In this document: positions 9,690 to 18,601 of the stretch, one piece after another
Numbering within the stretch: the first letter of the stretch is position 1
Layout: every line of letters begins with the position of its first letter
DNA from: Spirochaetales bacterium
Lineage (GTDB): Bacteria; Spirochaetota; Spirochaetia; Treponematales; Treponemataceae
Direction: 5' to 3'
NCBI GenBank assembly: GCA_029098225.1
Contig: JAQXNX010000023.1
Span: forward strand, 1-64,000
DNA length: 64,000 nucleotides
The notes under the pieces: generated by a model
The model's database searches: none
The model's input: only the letters and a program-made list of their open reading frames with translations
Told to the model about the DNA's origin: nothing
Program-made: the position numbers and the translations under genes

Positions 9690-10387
9690 TGATTTGCCTC
9701 CAGAATTACAAGTCCATCAGAAAGTTCATTCGGATTTTCTTTATGAGCCGGAAAATTTTCAGAAAGTAATTCTCCACAGCGCTGAATTGCAGTTATAAAA
9801 GCTGTTTTTGCATCTTTTTTTCCAATAGTTTCTGCAAATTCATCTGTAATTAAATTCCATATATCCTGCGATATTTTATCAGAAATACCTTTATCTGCAA
9901 TAATTCTAACCTGTCGTTCCATATATGAAACAAAAATTAAAATACCTGTATGTTCATTTGTGCAGTATACATTTGATTGAGAAAAATGCTGAAAAGCCCT
10001 TGCTGTTACACAGGATTTTTTAACAGTATCAGGAATAATTAAACGGTCAATAAATGGAATATTTGTAATATAGAATGAAATGATTATGAGAGAAAAACTC
10101 ATAAGAATAAAAAACACAGGTAAAATCCACGAAGGTTCATTTTTCCAGTAAAGAATGGAATAAAGCTCCTTTATTTTATTAGAAAAGGGTAAAAAAGCAA
10201 AAATAGCAATAGCAGCAAAAATATTAGAAAAAAGAAGTTCCCAGAAAGAGTAGTGTGAACTTTCAGCAGTAACAGCAAGTGTTATTTCTCCTGTAGTCTT
10301 TTTTTCTGCTTCTTCAACGGCTTTTTTTATATCATCAAAATCCTGGTCAGAAAGTCTCAGCTTTTTTACAAGTGTTTTTGTATTCAT
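9680..10387 (-). CDS. second TPM-domain membrane protein
   Basis: 235 residues. It opens with a short cytoplasmic segment containing EEAEKKTTGEITLAV, typical of the TPM variant that starts after a membrane-proximal helix. Two hydrophobic segments follow (about 48-68 and 85-110), then a C-terminal TPM-like half with HTGILIFVSYMERQVRIIAD and GISDKI. Starts 11 bp after lemA and overlaps the next TPM gene by 10 bp, so the three genes are translated from one message. Assigned by motif and context; no enzyme activity is claimed. Confidence 0.8.
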   Translation of the reverse strand: MNTKTLVKKLRLSDQDFDDIKKAVEEAEKKTTGEITLAVTAESSHYSFWELLFSNIFAAIAIFAFLPFSNKIKELYSILYWKNEPSWILPVFFILMSFSLIIISFYITNIPFIDRLIIPDTVKKSCVTARAFQHFSQSNVYCTNEHTGILIFVSYMERQVRIIADKGISDKISQDIWNLITDEFAETIGKKDAKTAFITAIQRCGELLSENFPAHKENPNELSDGLVILEANQWN

Positions 10388-10398
10388 ATCAACTTCCT

Positions 10399-11004
10399 CT
10401 AAAATTCAACCTTTGGAGCACTTTGTGCTTCTGAACTTGCTGCAAAGTACTGCTTCTTTTCTGCACCGCAAAGATTTGCAATTATACTTGTAGGAAAACT
10501 TCTGATTTTTGAATTATAACTTTGTGCGGCAGTATTGTATCTTTGTCGTGCAACAGTAATTCTGTTTTCAGTTCCTTCCAGCTGATCCTGCAAAGCCAGA
10601 AAATTCTGATCTGCCTGCAGCTGAGGATACTGTTCTGTAACCATAAGAAGTCTCTGCAAGCTTGAACCCAGATTATCCTGAATCTGCTGATAACGGGAAA
10701 AGGCTTCCGGATCATTTAAAATCTCATCACTAATATTTATCTGGCCACCGGCTTTTGAACGTGCTTCAGAAACCTGAGTAAAAACTTCGCTTTCATGTGC
10801 TGCATAAGCTTTTACAGTAGAAACAAGATTAGGAATTAAATCTAAACGTCGCTGATACTGATTTTGAACCTCTGCCCAGGCAGCATCTACATTTTCGTCT
10901 GAATAAACAATTCCGTTGTAAGTATTTTTGTAGCAGGAATAAAGCCCGAACACACAAAATAAAACAATAAGAACAGGAATAACCCATTTAGGAAATTTCT
11001 TCAT
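10399..11004 (-). CDS. lemA: LemA family protein
   Basis: 201 residues with one N-terminal membrane helix (residues ~7-24) and a long alpha-helical domain. The LemA signature is clear: VDAAWAEVQNQYQRRLDLIPNL, then VKAYAAHE and a C-terminal RYNTAAQSYNSKIRSFPTSI block. LemA proteins sit in the inner membrane with the helical part outside. The gene opens the lemA-TPM-TPM operon. Function of LemA is poorly defined in general. Confidence 0.95.
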   Translation of the reverse strand: MKKFPKWVIPVLIVLFCVFGLYSCYKNTYNGIVYSDENVDAAWAEVQNQYQRRLDLIPNLVSTVKAYAAHESEVFTQVSEARSKAGGQINISDEILNDPEAFSRYQQIQDNLGSSLQRLLMVTEQYPQLQADQNFLALQDQLEGTENRITVARQRYNTAAQSYNSKIRSFPTSIIANLCGAEKKQYFAASSEAQSAPKVEF

Positions 11005-11151
11005 AATAATATCCTCAATAAAAATACAAAATTAGAGATTTAGAATCTCATAAATAAATTTATTAAGTAAAACTGTTATAGTCAATAAAAATTGATAAAT
11101 GAATTTAGAAAATAAATTGTGTGGAAAATCAGTTATGAAAAGATATGTATT

Positions 11152-11305
11152 AAAAAAATAGCGGGAGGGAGAGGTTCGGCTTTCAAAAACACTCTATTTT
11201 GCTGCCGCGCGAGCGGCAACGTATATAGTTCCACCGCAAAATAGCGTGTAGCACGCTAGCGTGCGGTTTTGAAAGGCGGTTCTCGCCCGGTAGCTATTTT
11301 TTTAT
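11152..11305. repeat. GC-rich palindromic intergenic island A
   Basis: About 150 bases of GC-rich sequence inside an AT-rich spacer of 407 bases. The ends pair (AAAAAAATAGC at 11153 with GCTATTTTTTT ending 11303), then CTTTCAAAA pairs with TTTTGAAAG, and an inner hairpin TGCCGC-GCGA-GCGGCA sits inside. Together this is one long imperfect cruciform. It has no coding frame. Its composition sets it apart from both flanks; it may be a small non-autonomous mobile element or a bidirectional terminator. Confidence 0.6.
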
Positions 11306-11411
11306 TTATAAATGTGTATCTCTGATTTCTGCACACAATTTGAATTTCTACTTGTTTATATTAATTTTTCATAATAAAATATAATAATACATTTATAGAA
11401 CGAGGTTAAAA

Positions 11412-12038
11412 ATGAATAATTTTGTATTTTTAGGACCACCTGGAGCTGGAAAAGGCTCTCTTGCAGTAAAAGTTGCTGCAGATTATCAGATTCCGCATAT
11501 TTCAACAGGAGATATTTTCCGTGCAAATATAAAGGCACAGACACCTCTTGGAGTAAAAGTTAAGGCTATTATTGATTCCGGTTCACTTGTAAGCGATGAA
11601 CTTACATTTGAGCTTGTAAAAGATCGTCTTGCACAGGATGACTGCAAAAACGGATATATTCTTGATGGATTCCCACGTACAATTCCTCAGGCAGAAATGC
11701 TTGATGGTCTTGTTGCAGATTTGAAGGTTGTAAACTTTGTAATTAAAGACGAAATTGTAATCGGACGTCTTTCTACACGCCGTGTATGTAAGTCTTGTGG
11801 AGCTAACTACAACATAAAAACTCTTCCACCAAAGGTAGAAGGCGTTTGCGATAAGTGTGGCGGAGAACTCTATCAGCGTGATGACGATAAACAGGAATCT
11901 ATTCTTCACAGAATGGATGTTTATCGTGAGCAGACAGAGCCACTTATTAATTTCTATAAGAACAAAGGAAAAATTACAGACCTTGATGCTTCTATAGAAA
12001 CAGATATTCTTCTTGGAGAATTCAAGAAAATTTTCTAG
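11412..12038 (+). CDS. adk: adenylate kinase, zinc-binding LID type
   Basis: Catalyses ATP + AMP = 2 ADP. 208 residues. P-loop GPPGAGKGS at 8-16, AMP-binding STGDIFRA at 31-38, DGFPRT at 85-90. The LID carries four cysteines (Cys126, Cys129, Cys146, Cys149) in CKSCG and CDKCG, expected to bind zinc as in Gram-positive-type enzymes. A GAGG lies 8 bases before the ATG. Single gene between islands A and B. Confidence 0.97.
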   Translation: MNNFVFLGPPGAGKGSLAVKVAADYQIPHISTGDIFRANIKAQTPLGVKVKAIIDSGSLVSDELTFELVKDRLAQDDCKNGYILDGFPRTIPQAEMLDGLVADLKVVNFVIKDEIVIGRLSTRRVCKSCGANYNIKTLPPKVEGVCDKCGGELYQRDDDKQESILHRMDVYREQTEPLINFYKNKGKITDLDASIETDILLGEFKKIF

Positions 12039-12044
12039 AATTTT

Positions 12045-12172
12045 ACAGGCGTTCACCCGCGGCTGCTTTGCAGCCGCGGGGGCGCTACGTCCACTCTTCG
12101 CTGGCGCTCACCGTCCTCGCTTTGCTGCGGTCGGCTGCTTCGCAGGAGTTCCCATCGCTAACGCATTTCCTG
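12045..12172. repeat. GC-rich structured intergenic island B
   Basis: GC-rich block filling the space between adk and the radical SAM gene. It starts with a perfect 11-bp hairpin (CCCGCGGCTGC at 12056-12066, loop TTT, GCAGCCGCGGG at 12070-12080) that has no T-run, and continues with smaller GC-rich repeats such as CGCTGGCGC and GCTGCTTCGCAGG. Composition contrasts with the neighbours in the same way as islands A, C and D. Confidence 0.55.
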
Positions 12173-12176
12173 AATC

Positions 12177-13115
12177 ATGATTTTTGCAGATACATTTTAT
12201 AAATCTCTTTTTGGTACAAAAACCTATAAAATTTCGCTGGACGCAGGTTGTACATGTCCAACGCGGGATGGAACATTAGGAACTGGTGGATGCATTTTTT
12301 GCGGGGAAAAGGGGAGCGGAGAATTTGCTGCCTGCAAAAATCTTTCTGTTACCGAGCAGATTAAAGAAGCCAAAAGACTTGTTGATTTAAAATTTTCAAG
12401 AAAGGTTCTACGCGGGATTCCTGTTCAAAAAAAATATATTGCATATTTTCAGAATTTTACAAATACATATGGCGACTTAAAATCTCTGGAACAAAAATGG
12501 CGTGCTGCATTGGCAGAGCCGGATATTACTGGCCTTGCATTAGGAACACGACCAGACTGTATTTCAGATGAATGTTTAAAAATTCTTTCTTCTTTGCAGA
12601 AGGAAGGGAATTTTATTCAGTTAGAACTTGGCTTTCAAACATCAAATGAATTGACTGCAGAATATTTTAGGCGCGGTTATAAAAATAATGTTTATTTTGA
12701 TGCTGTTCAGAGAATCCATAAAATAAATCCTTCTATTCATGTTGTAACACATTTAATTTTTGGGCTGCCAACAGGCCTTACAGAATTTAATGGAATTGAA
12801 TCTGAAGCGCAAATGCTTGATTCTGTTCGTTCTGTTGTAAACGCAAAAAGTGATGGAATAAAAATTGCAAATCTTTTTGTTTTAAAAAATACCGGTCTAT
12901 CTGAGCTTTACGAAAATAAAGTATTCCGCGCGCTGGAATATAATGAATACTTAAAGCTTATTCAGAACGCGCTGGAAATTCTTCCTGAAAATATGGTCGT
13001 TCACAGGCTTTCGGGCGATCCACCTCGTGCAGAATTAATTGCTCCTTCCTGGAGTACCGACAAAAAACGTGTTATGAACGATATCAGAAAAATCACCGAA
13101 AAATTTATTCATTAA
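12177..13115 (+). CDS. radical SAM protein, YhcC/TIGR01212 type
   Basis: 312 residues with the unusual radical SAM cysteine cluster of the YhcC family: Cys-x-Cys in GCTCPTRDG followed by GGCIFCGEKG. IAYFQNFTNTYG and LALGTRPDC match the same family, as do the QLELGFQT and THLIFGLPTG blocks. The substrate of this family is not firmly known. Start at 12177 is the first in-frame ATG after island B and lacks a Shine-Dalgarno, so the true start or expression mode is uncertain. Its 3' end overlaps the convergent O-methyltransferase gene by 11 bp. Confidence 0.88.
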   Translation: MIFADTFYKSLFGTKTYKISLDAGCTCPTRDGTLGTGGCIFCGEKGSGEFAACKNLSVTEQIKEAKRLVDLKFSRKVLRGIPVQKKYIAYFQNFTNTYGDLKSLEQKWRAALAEPDITGLALGTRPDCISDECLKILSSLQKEGNFIQLELGFQTSNELTAEYFRRGYKNNVYFDAVQRIHKINPSIHVVTHLIFGLPTGLTEFNGIESEAQMLDSVRSVVNAKSDGIKIANLFVLKNTGLSELYENKVFRALEYNEYLKLIQNALEILPENMVVHRLSGDPPRAELIAPSWSTDKKRVMNDIRKITEKFIH

Positions 13116-13701
13116 TTATTTTTCTGCTGACAGAAATTCCATCTCCTGTTTCAAAAAAATCTGTATGAAATTCCTGATTTTCTTTTAAGAATGCAACGTA
13201 TTTTTGAATCTTCTTAACAAGTTTTTTTGTGCTGTAATTATGAGTTAAAGAAAGATCTGCAACCATTCCATGAAAAGAAAGATTGTCGCTTATAATTACT
13301 CCATCGGGTGCAAGATTTTCTTTATACTTTTCAAAAAATTTAATGTACTGAGCTTTCGCTGCATCAATAAAAATTAAATCAAATTTCTGGCTGCCTGAAT
13401 CGTATAAAAGAGCATCAGCGTGAATTGCATTAATGCGGTCAGAATAGCCTGCAAGCTTAATGTTTTCTACTGCAGTAAGATGCCGGTCTATATCAAGTTC
13501 AATGGTCGTTACTTTTATATCATCACGAACGGCCGCAAATTTAATGGAAGAATAGCCTATAGCTGTTCCAATTTCCAGAACAGTTTTTACATTATGTTCC
13601 TTAATATAATTGCAGATAAAATCTCCAGTTTCGTCCTGAAGAATAGGTACTGCTTCCCGACTTGCATAGGCGCGGATTTTTTTTAGTTGTTCAGAAGTCA
13701 T
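13105..13701 (-). CDS. class I SAM-dependent O-methyltransferase
   Basis: 198 residues of the COG4122/catechol-type O-methyltransferase family: EIGTAIGYSSIKFA is motif I for SAM binding and FDLIFIDAAKAQYIKF is the metal/substrate region with the paired acidic residues. Substrate unknown; members act on small phenolic molecules or, in some bacteria, on tRNA (TrmR). The gene is 36 bp downstream of tyrA on the same strand and its end overlaps the radical SAM gene. Confidence 0.88.
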   Translation of the reverse strand: MTSEQLKKIRAYASREAVPILQDETGDFICNYIKEHNVKTVLEIGTAIGYSSIKFAAVRDDIKVTTIELDIDRHLTAVENIKLAGYSDRINAIHADALLYDSGSQKFDLIFIDAAKAQYIKFFEKYKENLAPDGVIISDNLSFHGMVADLSLTHNYSTKKLVKKIQKYVAFLKENQEFHTDFFETGDGISVSRKIINE

Positions 13702-13737
13702 ATTAATTTTATTCCTTTGAGTCAGTTCTCGCGTATT

Positions 13738-14640
13738 TTATTTCTGCATTTGAATTCGTTTTTCTCTTACATCAGATAGAAGATTTTTTAATCCTTCTTC
13801 ATCTTCATTTTCAATTAGCCTTTGAATTTCTTCCATATGCTTTTTAAATGTTTCTATATGTGCGCATAGTTTTTCTTTATTTGCTAAAAACAGTTCAGTC
13901 CATAAAGGTGCATTAATCATTGCAATTCTTGTTAAATCTTCAAAACTGCCACCACCAAAAGAAGTAATTTCCGGGTCTTCAGCACTTTCTACCATTGCAG
14001 AAGCAACTACATGACAAAGCTGCGAAGTAAAGCCGATTTTATTATCATGTGTGTTGGAATTGGTTTCTGTAATTCGTGAAAAGCCCATAGCAGAAACAAG
14101 CTTTTTCAAAAGTTCACGGGCATCTTTCCGGGCTTTATCGTTTTTCTGGGTTATTAAAATATAATTGTGATTTTTAAAATATTCGCCTTTAGATGCAGCA
14201 AATCCTTCTTTTTCGCCGCCGGCCATAGGATGTCCAAGAATTAAATTTGCGTTTGGCGGACAAAGAGAATCAAAATCATTTTGGATAAGAGCTTTTACTC
14301 CGCTTATATCTGTAATTATTGAGTCATCCTTGTAGTCATTTTTATGCTGTCGTAAAAATTCAAGAGTAGCATGCGGGTAAAGACAGATAAAAAGAATATC
14401 ACATTCTTTAAGCATCTGATTTGTCTGTTCTGGCATAAAACTTTCATCAATTATTTTTTCATTTTTTGCAAGAGCCAGTGAGTCTTTATTTTTATCAAGA
14501 GCAATAATTTTGCCTGTGCAGGATTTATCGGTTGTTCCTAAAATATTAGTTCTGATTGCTTTTGCTATTGAGCCACCCATTATTCCTAGCCCAATAATTC
14601 CATAATTAAGTTGTGATAATTCTTTTTTCATATTCATCAT
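13738..14640 (-). CDS. tyrA: prephenate dehydrogenase
   Basis: Oxidises prephenate to 4-hydroxyphenylpyruvate for tyrosine synthesis. 300 residues; NAD-binding GIIGLGIMGGSIAKAI near residue 14, then ILGHPMAGGEKEGF with the substrate-binding His, and the C-terminal helical half. No chorismate mutase or ACT domain is visible. Several Met codons cluster at the start (14640, 14637, 14631). A TATAAT box ends 9 bases before the first of them and there is no Shine-Dalgarno, so the message may be leaderless and the first Met is likely. Divergent from map. Confidence 0.92.
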   Translation of the reverse strand: MMNMKKELSQLNYGIIGLGIMGGSIAKAIRTNILGTTDKSCTGKIIALDKNKDSLALAKNEKIIDESFMPEQTNQMLKECDILFICLYPHATLEFLRQHKNDYKDDSIITDISGVKALIQNDFDSLCPPNANLILGHPMAGGEKEGFAASKGEYFKNHNYILITQKNDKARKDARELLKKLVSAMGFSRITETNSNTHDNKIGFTSQLCHVVASAMVESAEDPEITSFGGGSFEDLTRIAMINAPLWTELFLANKEKLCAHIETFKKHMEEIQRLIENEDEEGLKNLLSDVREKRIQMQK

Positions 14641-14649
14641 ATTTTAGAA

Positions 14650-14655
14650 ATTATA
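14650..14655 (-). promoter_or_regulatory. -10 box of tyrA, leaderless arrangement
   Basis: Perfect TATAAT nine bases before the tyrA ATG; a normal start site would give a leader of only about three bases. No clear -35 was found at 17 bp. Confidence 0.45.
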
Positions 14656-14822
14656 GTGCAGGCTTGTCAATTATCATTGCTAAAAAGTGTTTTTATAAAT
14701 TGTTAATTAAAACTAACATAAAAAGTATGGTCATTTCTTTTTGAATTCATTAATATATATATAGTTCTTGTATACACAGTTTAGAAACTGCAGTCACGGA
14801 ATTATTTTTATGGGAGATAAAT

Positions 14823-15593
14823 ATGACCAGAATAAAGAATAAGGAAGAAATTGATGGAATCAGAAAGGCTTGTCATTTAACTGCAGATATGTTTAATGAA
14901 CTTATTCCTCAAATTAAAGCCGGAATGAGTACTTATGAAGTAGATAAATTATTTGAAAAATATATTACTTCGCATGGTGGAAAGCCTGCCTGGTGGATAG
15001 AAGATTTTCCTGGTTCTGTCTGCATAAGCATTAATGATGAAGTAATTCATGGACTTCCGTCTAAAAAAAGAATTATTCGTGACGGGGACTTAGTAAGCCT
15101 TGATGTTGGAATTGATTTAAATGGTTATATAAGTGATACAACTCATTCTATATTAATTGGCAATGTTCCTCCAAAGGTTCGTGAATTGCAGAAAGTTACT
15201 GAAGAATGTTTAAAAGCTGGAATAGCAGCCTGTAAGGTTGGAAACAGAATTAAAGATATAGCAAATGCAGTTTATGATATTGCTACAGCTCATGGTTACG
15301 GAGTTGTTTACGATTACTGCGGACATGGAGTTGGAATAGAAGTTCATGAAGATCCTAGTGTTCCTAACTGTCCTTTCCGAGGCGCAAATCCACGCATTAA
15401 AGAAGGAATGGTTCTTGCCATTGAACCTATGATTAATCTTGGTGTTCCAGATGTAGAAACAAAAGAAGACGGCTGGACTGTAGTTACCTGTGATGGGGCT
15501 GTAAGCTGTCATGAAGAGCATACTGTTGCTGTTTTTGCAGATCATACAGAAGTTTTGACAGATTTGAACTATAATGGAAAAAGTGTTCTTTAG
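14823..15593 (+). CDS. map: type I methionine aminopeptidase
   Basis: Removes N-terminal methionine from nascent proteins. 256 residues; all five metal ligands are present: Asp94, Asp105, His168, Glu201 and Glu232, with His76 of the HGLP motif in the active site. GGGAGA precedes the ATG by seven bases. Monocistronic between divergent tyrA and island C. Confidence 0.96.
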   Translation: MTRIKNKEEIDGIRKACHLTADMFNELIPQIKAGMSTYEVDKLFEKYITSHGGKPAWWIEDFPGSVCISINDEVIHGLPSKKRIIRDGDLVSLDVGIDLNGYISDTTHSILIGNVPPKVRELQKVTEECLKAGIAACKVGNRIKDIANAVYDIATAHGYGVVYDYCGHGVGIEVHEDPSVPNCPFRGANPRIKEGMVLAIEPMINLGVPDVETKEDGWTVVTCDGAVSCHEEHTVAVFADHTEVLTDLNYNGKSVL

Positions 15594-15599
15594 TAAACT

Positions 15600-15693
15600 G
15601 TGGCAGGGGATGGCGCAGGCGCGAAGCGAGTCACTTGTGACTGACCGTTAGGGAACTGCAGAACCCCCGGCCTGCCGCCAGGCAGGTGCCACC
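15600..15693. repeat. GC-rich intergenic island C with inverted ends
   Basis: About 95 bases of GC-rich sequence after map. The left end GTGGCA...ATGGCGCAGGC is matched imperfectly by the reverse complement of the right end (GCCTGCCGCCAGG...TGCCAC). The centre holds AGTCAC-TT-GTGACT. It shares short strings with island D (CTGCAGAA near the right end, GCGAA/GAGCGA before it). No T-run follows, so it is not a typical terminator; resembles a small repeat with terminal inverted repeats. Confidence 0.5.
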
Positions 15694-15787
15694 CAAAATA
15701 AAAATCAATAATAACAGTTTTTTATGTAACAGTTCTCTATTTTTTTTATTATATTTAAAGAAAGAAATAAATAATGAGGTGAAAATA

Positions 15788-17248
15788 ATGAAAAAAACTC
15801 TTTCAAAATTAATTATTTCGTTTACTTTATTTGCATTATTGTGTACATCTGGTTTTGCTCAGTCTACAAAAAAGTCTACAGATGTTAGTCAGGCATTGAG
15901 TATTGTAGAAGCAATGCAGACTACTTTTCGTTCCGTTTCTGAAAAAATGCTTCCTGCTGTTGTAGAAGTAGATATTACAGAAACTAAAACTTATACAAAT
16001 CCTTTTGGTGGATTTTCAAGTCCGTTTGAATTCTTCTTTGGAACTCCAGATACAGATGACAACGATAAAAATGATAAAAAAGGAAATACTCAGGAATATC
16101 AGACTAGTGGACTTGGATCCGGAGTTATTGTTAGAAAAACAGGTAATACCTTCTATGTTCTTACAAATAATCATGTTGCAGGAAATGCTACAAAAATCAC
16201 TATTAAACTGAATGATGAAAGAGAATTCGAAGGAAAACTCGTTGGTGCAGATTCCAGAATGGATATTGCATTAGTTTCTTTTGAAGCAAAAGATAATTCT
16301 ATTCCAGTTGCTCCATTAGGAGATTCAGATTCAGTAATGGCCGGCGATATTTGTCTTGCTTTTGGTGCTCCTCTTGGCTTTAGTCAGTCAGTTACTCAGG
16401 GAATTGTAAGTGCAACAGGCCGTTCAGAAAGCTCTATGTCTTCTATAAGTGATTATATTCAGACAGATGCAGCAATTAATCAGGGTAACTCTGGTGGACC
16501 ATTAGTAAATATTTATGGCGAAGTAATTGGAATTAATACCTGGATTGCTTCTTCTTCAGGCGGTTCAGTCGGTCTTGGATTTGCAATTCCTATTAATAAT
16601 GTAAAAAAATCAATTGATTCATTTATTAAGAATGGAAAAATTGCTTACGGCTGGCTTGGAGTTTCGCTTGCAGAAATTACAGAAGATTTTAAGAAAGAAC
16701 TTAAGCTTGAAGGAATTGATGGAGCCTTTGTTGGCGAAGTATTTACAAACTCTCCTGCATTTAAAGGTGGTATAAAACCTGGAGATTTCATAGTTGGAAT
16801 GAATGGTACAAAGGTTAAGAATGTTAATCAGATTGTTCGCGATGTTGGAAATCTTGAAGCGGGAACAACAGCTACCTTCTCGGTAATGCGAGGCGGAAAG
16901 CTTGTTTCTAATATTTCGGTTAAAATTGAAGAGCGTGCAGCTGAAGATGAGATTTCTAACAGCAGAATGTGGCCGGGCTTTATTCCTGCTCCACTTACTG
17001 ATGATGCAAAATCTCAGCTTAAGATTACAGATAAAAAGCTTCAGGGTGTTGTTGTAAGCGGTGTTCAGGAAAAATCTCCTGCTGCTTCATTAAGACTGCA
17101 GAATGGCGATGTAATTACAGCTGTAAATGGTAAGACTGTAAAGAACGTTGCTGAATTCTATGATGAACTTTCTAATGCAACCAAATCTATAAACTTTGAT
17201 GTTTATTCAAATGGCGGAACAGTAACAACAGGTACATATAAATTCTAA
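15788..17248 (+). CDS. htrA: periplasmic serine protease, HtrA/DegP type
   Basis: 486 residues from the ATG at 15788, preceded by GAGGTG; the frame extends upstream but without a ribosome site. Signal peptide ends near GFAQS. The trypsin-like domain has the catalytic triad His129 (NNHVAG), Asp159 (SRMDIAL) and Ser235 (GNSGGP). Two PDZ domains follow (about 300-390 and 400-486). An Asp/Asn/Lys-rich insertion near 86-100 replaces the LA loop. Degrades or refolds damaged envelope proteins. Confidence 0.95.
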   Translation: MKKTLSKLIISFTLFALLCTSGFAQSTKKSTDVSQALSIVEAMQTTFRSVSEKMLPAVVEVDITETKTYTNPFGGFSSPFEFFFGTPDTDDNDKNDKKGNTQEYQTSGLGSGVIVRKTGNTFYVLTNNHVAGNATKITIKLNDEREFEGKLVGADSRMDIALVSFEAKDNSIPVAPLGDSDSVMAGDICLAFGAPLGFSQSVTQGIVSATGRSESSMSSISDYIQTDAAINQGNSGGPLVNIYGEVIGINTWIASSSGGSVGLGFAIPINNVKKSIDSFIKNGKIAYGWLGVSLAEITEDFKKELKLEGIDGAFVGEVFTNSPAFKGGIKPGDFIVGMNGTKVKNVNQIVRDVGNLEAGTTATFSVMRGGKLVSNISVKIEERAAEDEISNSRMWPGFIPAPLTDDAKSQLKITDKKLQGVVVSGVQEKSPAASLRLQNGDVITAVNGKTVKNVAEFYDELSNATKSINFDVYSNGGTVTTGTYKF

Positions 17249-17277
17249 ATAAATACTTTCGTAAGCAAATATATTAC

Positions 17278-17323
17278 AGGCTGTCCGGGATTAATGAGTA
17301 TGATTACGGGCAGCCTTTTTTTT
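17278..17323 (+). terminator. rho-independent terminator of htrA
   Basis: Stem AGGCTG..CCGG with CGGGCAGCCT followed by eight T residues. Its GGCTGTCC/GGGCAGCC stem recurs in the terminator after the UgpC-type gene. Confidence 0.8.
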
Positions 17324-17413
17324 ACCTGTCCGTATGATAGGGGAATTATCTTATGTTTCTAGTATGCAAGTATTTTAGTTGCTTAATTAGGGGCGGGGTG
17401 CTATACTGAAAAG

Positions 17414-17445
17414 GTAACTAATAATACGAGTAACTAATAATATGA
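17414..17445 (+). repeat. 16-bp tandem repeat before uxuA
   Basis: GTAACTAATAATACGA (17414-17429) is repeated immediately as GTAACTAATAATATGA (17430-17445), one mismatch. The second unit ends in the GAGG used as the uxuA ribosome site. Could be a recent duplication or an operator for a uronate regulator. Confidence 0.5.
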
Positions 17446-17455
17446 GGATATTTTT

Positions 17456-18562
17456 ATGGAAATGACTTTACGTTGGTACGGAACAGGTTTTGATTCCGTT
17501 ACTTTACAGCAGATCAGGCAGGTGCCTGGTGTTCACGGCGTTATTACAACTTTGTATGATTCTGTTCCGGGTGATGCCTGGGAGCTTGCTGCTATTCAGA
17601 AAATCAAAAAAGAAGTTCAGGATGCAGGCCTTAAGATTGCCGGAATTGAAAGCGTAAATATTCACGACGACATTAAGATTGGCGGCGGTGACCGCGATAA
17701 ATACATCGAAAACTACATTAAGACTCTGGAGCGCCTTGGACAGGAAGACATCCACATGGTCTGCTATAACTTTATGCCTGTTTTCGACTGGACACGTTCT
17801 GAGCTTGCCCGCGTTTGCGAAGACGGTTCTACTGTTCTGGCCTACAACTCAAAGGCTATCGACGGTGTAAAGCCTGAGGAAATGTTTGCTTCTATTGATA
17901 AGGATTCAAACGGCTTTATTCTTCCCGGCTGGGAACCAGAGCGCATGGCTCGTGTAAAAGAGCTTTTTGAAATGTACAAGAGTGTAGACGAGGAAAAGCT
18001 TTTCAATAACCTGGTTTACTTTCTTAAGGCAATTATGCCTGTCTGCGATAAATACAATATTGATATGGCAATTCATCCGGATGATCCTGCATGGCCTGTA
18101 TTTGGGCTGCCTCGTATCATCACAAGTCAGGATAAGGTTTGCCGCATGCTCAAGGCTGTAGACAACCCTCACAACGGTTTAACCTTCTGTACAGGTAGCT
18201 ACGGTACTAACCGCAAAAACGATCTTTGCGAGTTTATAAAAGCTGCTCAGGGACGCATTCACTTTGCTCATGTTCGTAACCTTAAGTTCAACACTGCAAT
18301 TGATGACCCTGTTCTGGACTTCCAGGAGTCTGCTCACCTTTCAAGCACAGGTTCTTTTGATATGTTCAAGATTGTAAAGACCTTGTACGAAACAGGCTTT
18401 GACGGAGTTATCCGTCCAGACCACGGCCGTATGATCTGGGGCGAAAAGGCAATGCCTGGCTATGGTCTTTATGACCGCGCTCTTGGTGCTACATATCTCC
18501 AGGGACTCTGGGAAGCCTGCGAAAAGACAATTGATCGTAGCGGCGTGAAGTTGTACAGATAA
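17456..18562 (+). CDS. uxuA: D-mannonate dehydratase
   Basis: UxuA converts D-mannonate to 2-keto-3-deoxygluconate in hexuronate catabolism. 368 residues, family length. Opening MEMTLRWYGTGFDSVTL and later GVIRPDHGRMIWGE match the family, with metal-ligand His/Cys blocks such as AIHPDDP and TFCTGSYG. Arg is mainly CGC/CGT and many codons end in C, which suggests high expression rather than foreign origin, since serS and the UgpC-type gene show the same bias. uxuB lies 1.3 kb downstream in the same direction with an esterase gene between on the other strand. Confidence 0.96.
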   Translation: MEMTLRWYGTGFDSVTLQQIRQVPGVHGVITTLYDSVPGDAWELAAIQKIKKEVQDAGLKIAGIESVNIHDDIKIGGGDRDKYIENYIKTLERLGQEDIHMVCYNFMPVFDWTRSELARVCEDGSTVLAYNSKAIDGVKPEEMFASIDKDSNGFILPGWEPERMARVKELFEMYKSVDEEKLFNNLVYFLKAIMPVCDKYNIDMAIHPDDPAWPVFGLPRIITSQDKVCRMLKAVDNPHNGLTFCTGSYGTNRKNDLCEFIKAAQGRIHFAHVRNLKFNTAIDDPVLDFQESAHLSSTGSFDMFKIVKTLYETGFDGVIRPDHGRMIWGEKAMPGYGLYDRALGATYLQGLWEACEKTIDRSGVKLYR

Positions 18563-18567
18563 AAAAA

Positions 18568-18594
18568 AGCCGGATTTTCAAAAATCCGGCTTTT
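18568..18594. terminator. bidirectional terminator between uxuA and esterase
   Basis: AGCCGGATTTT pairs with AAAATCCGGCT across two bases; A-run on the left and T-run on the right suit both converging genes. Confidence 0.85.
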
Positions 18595-18601
18595 CTATTT
18601 A

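Noticed and set aside
14640-14670. TTGACA close to the tyrA -10 box as its -35
   Set aside because: Only nine bases separate it from the TATAAT, too short for a sigma70 promoter.
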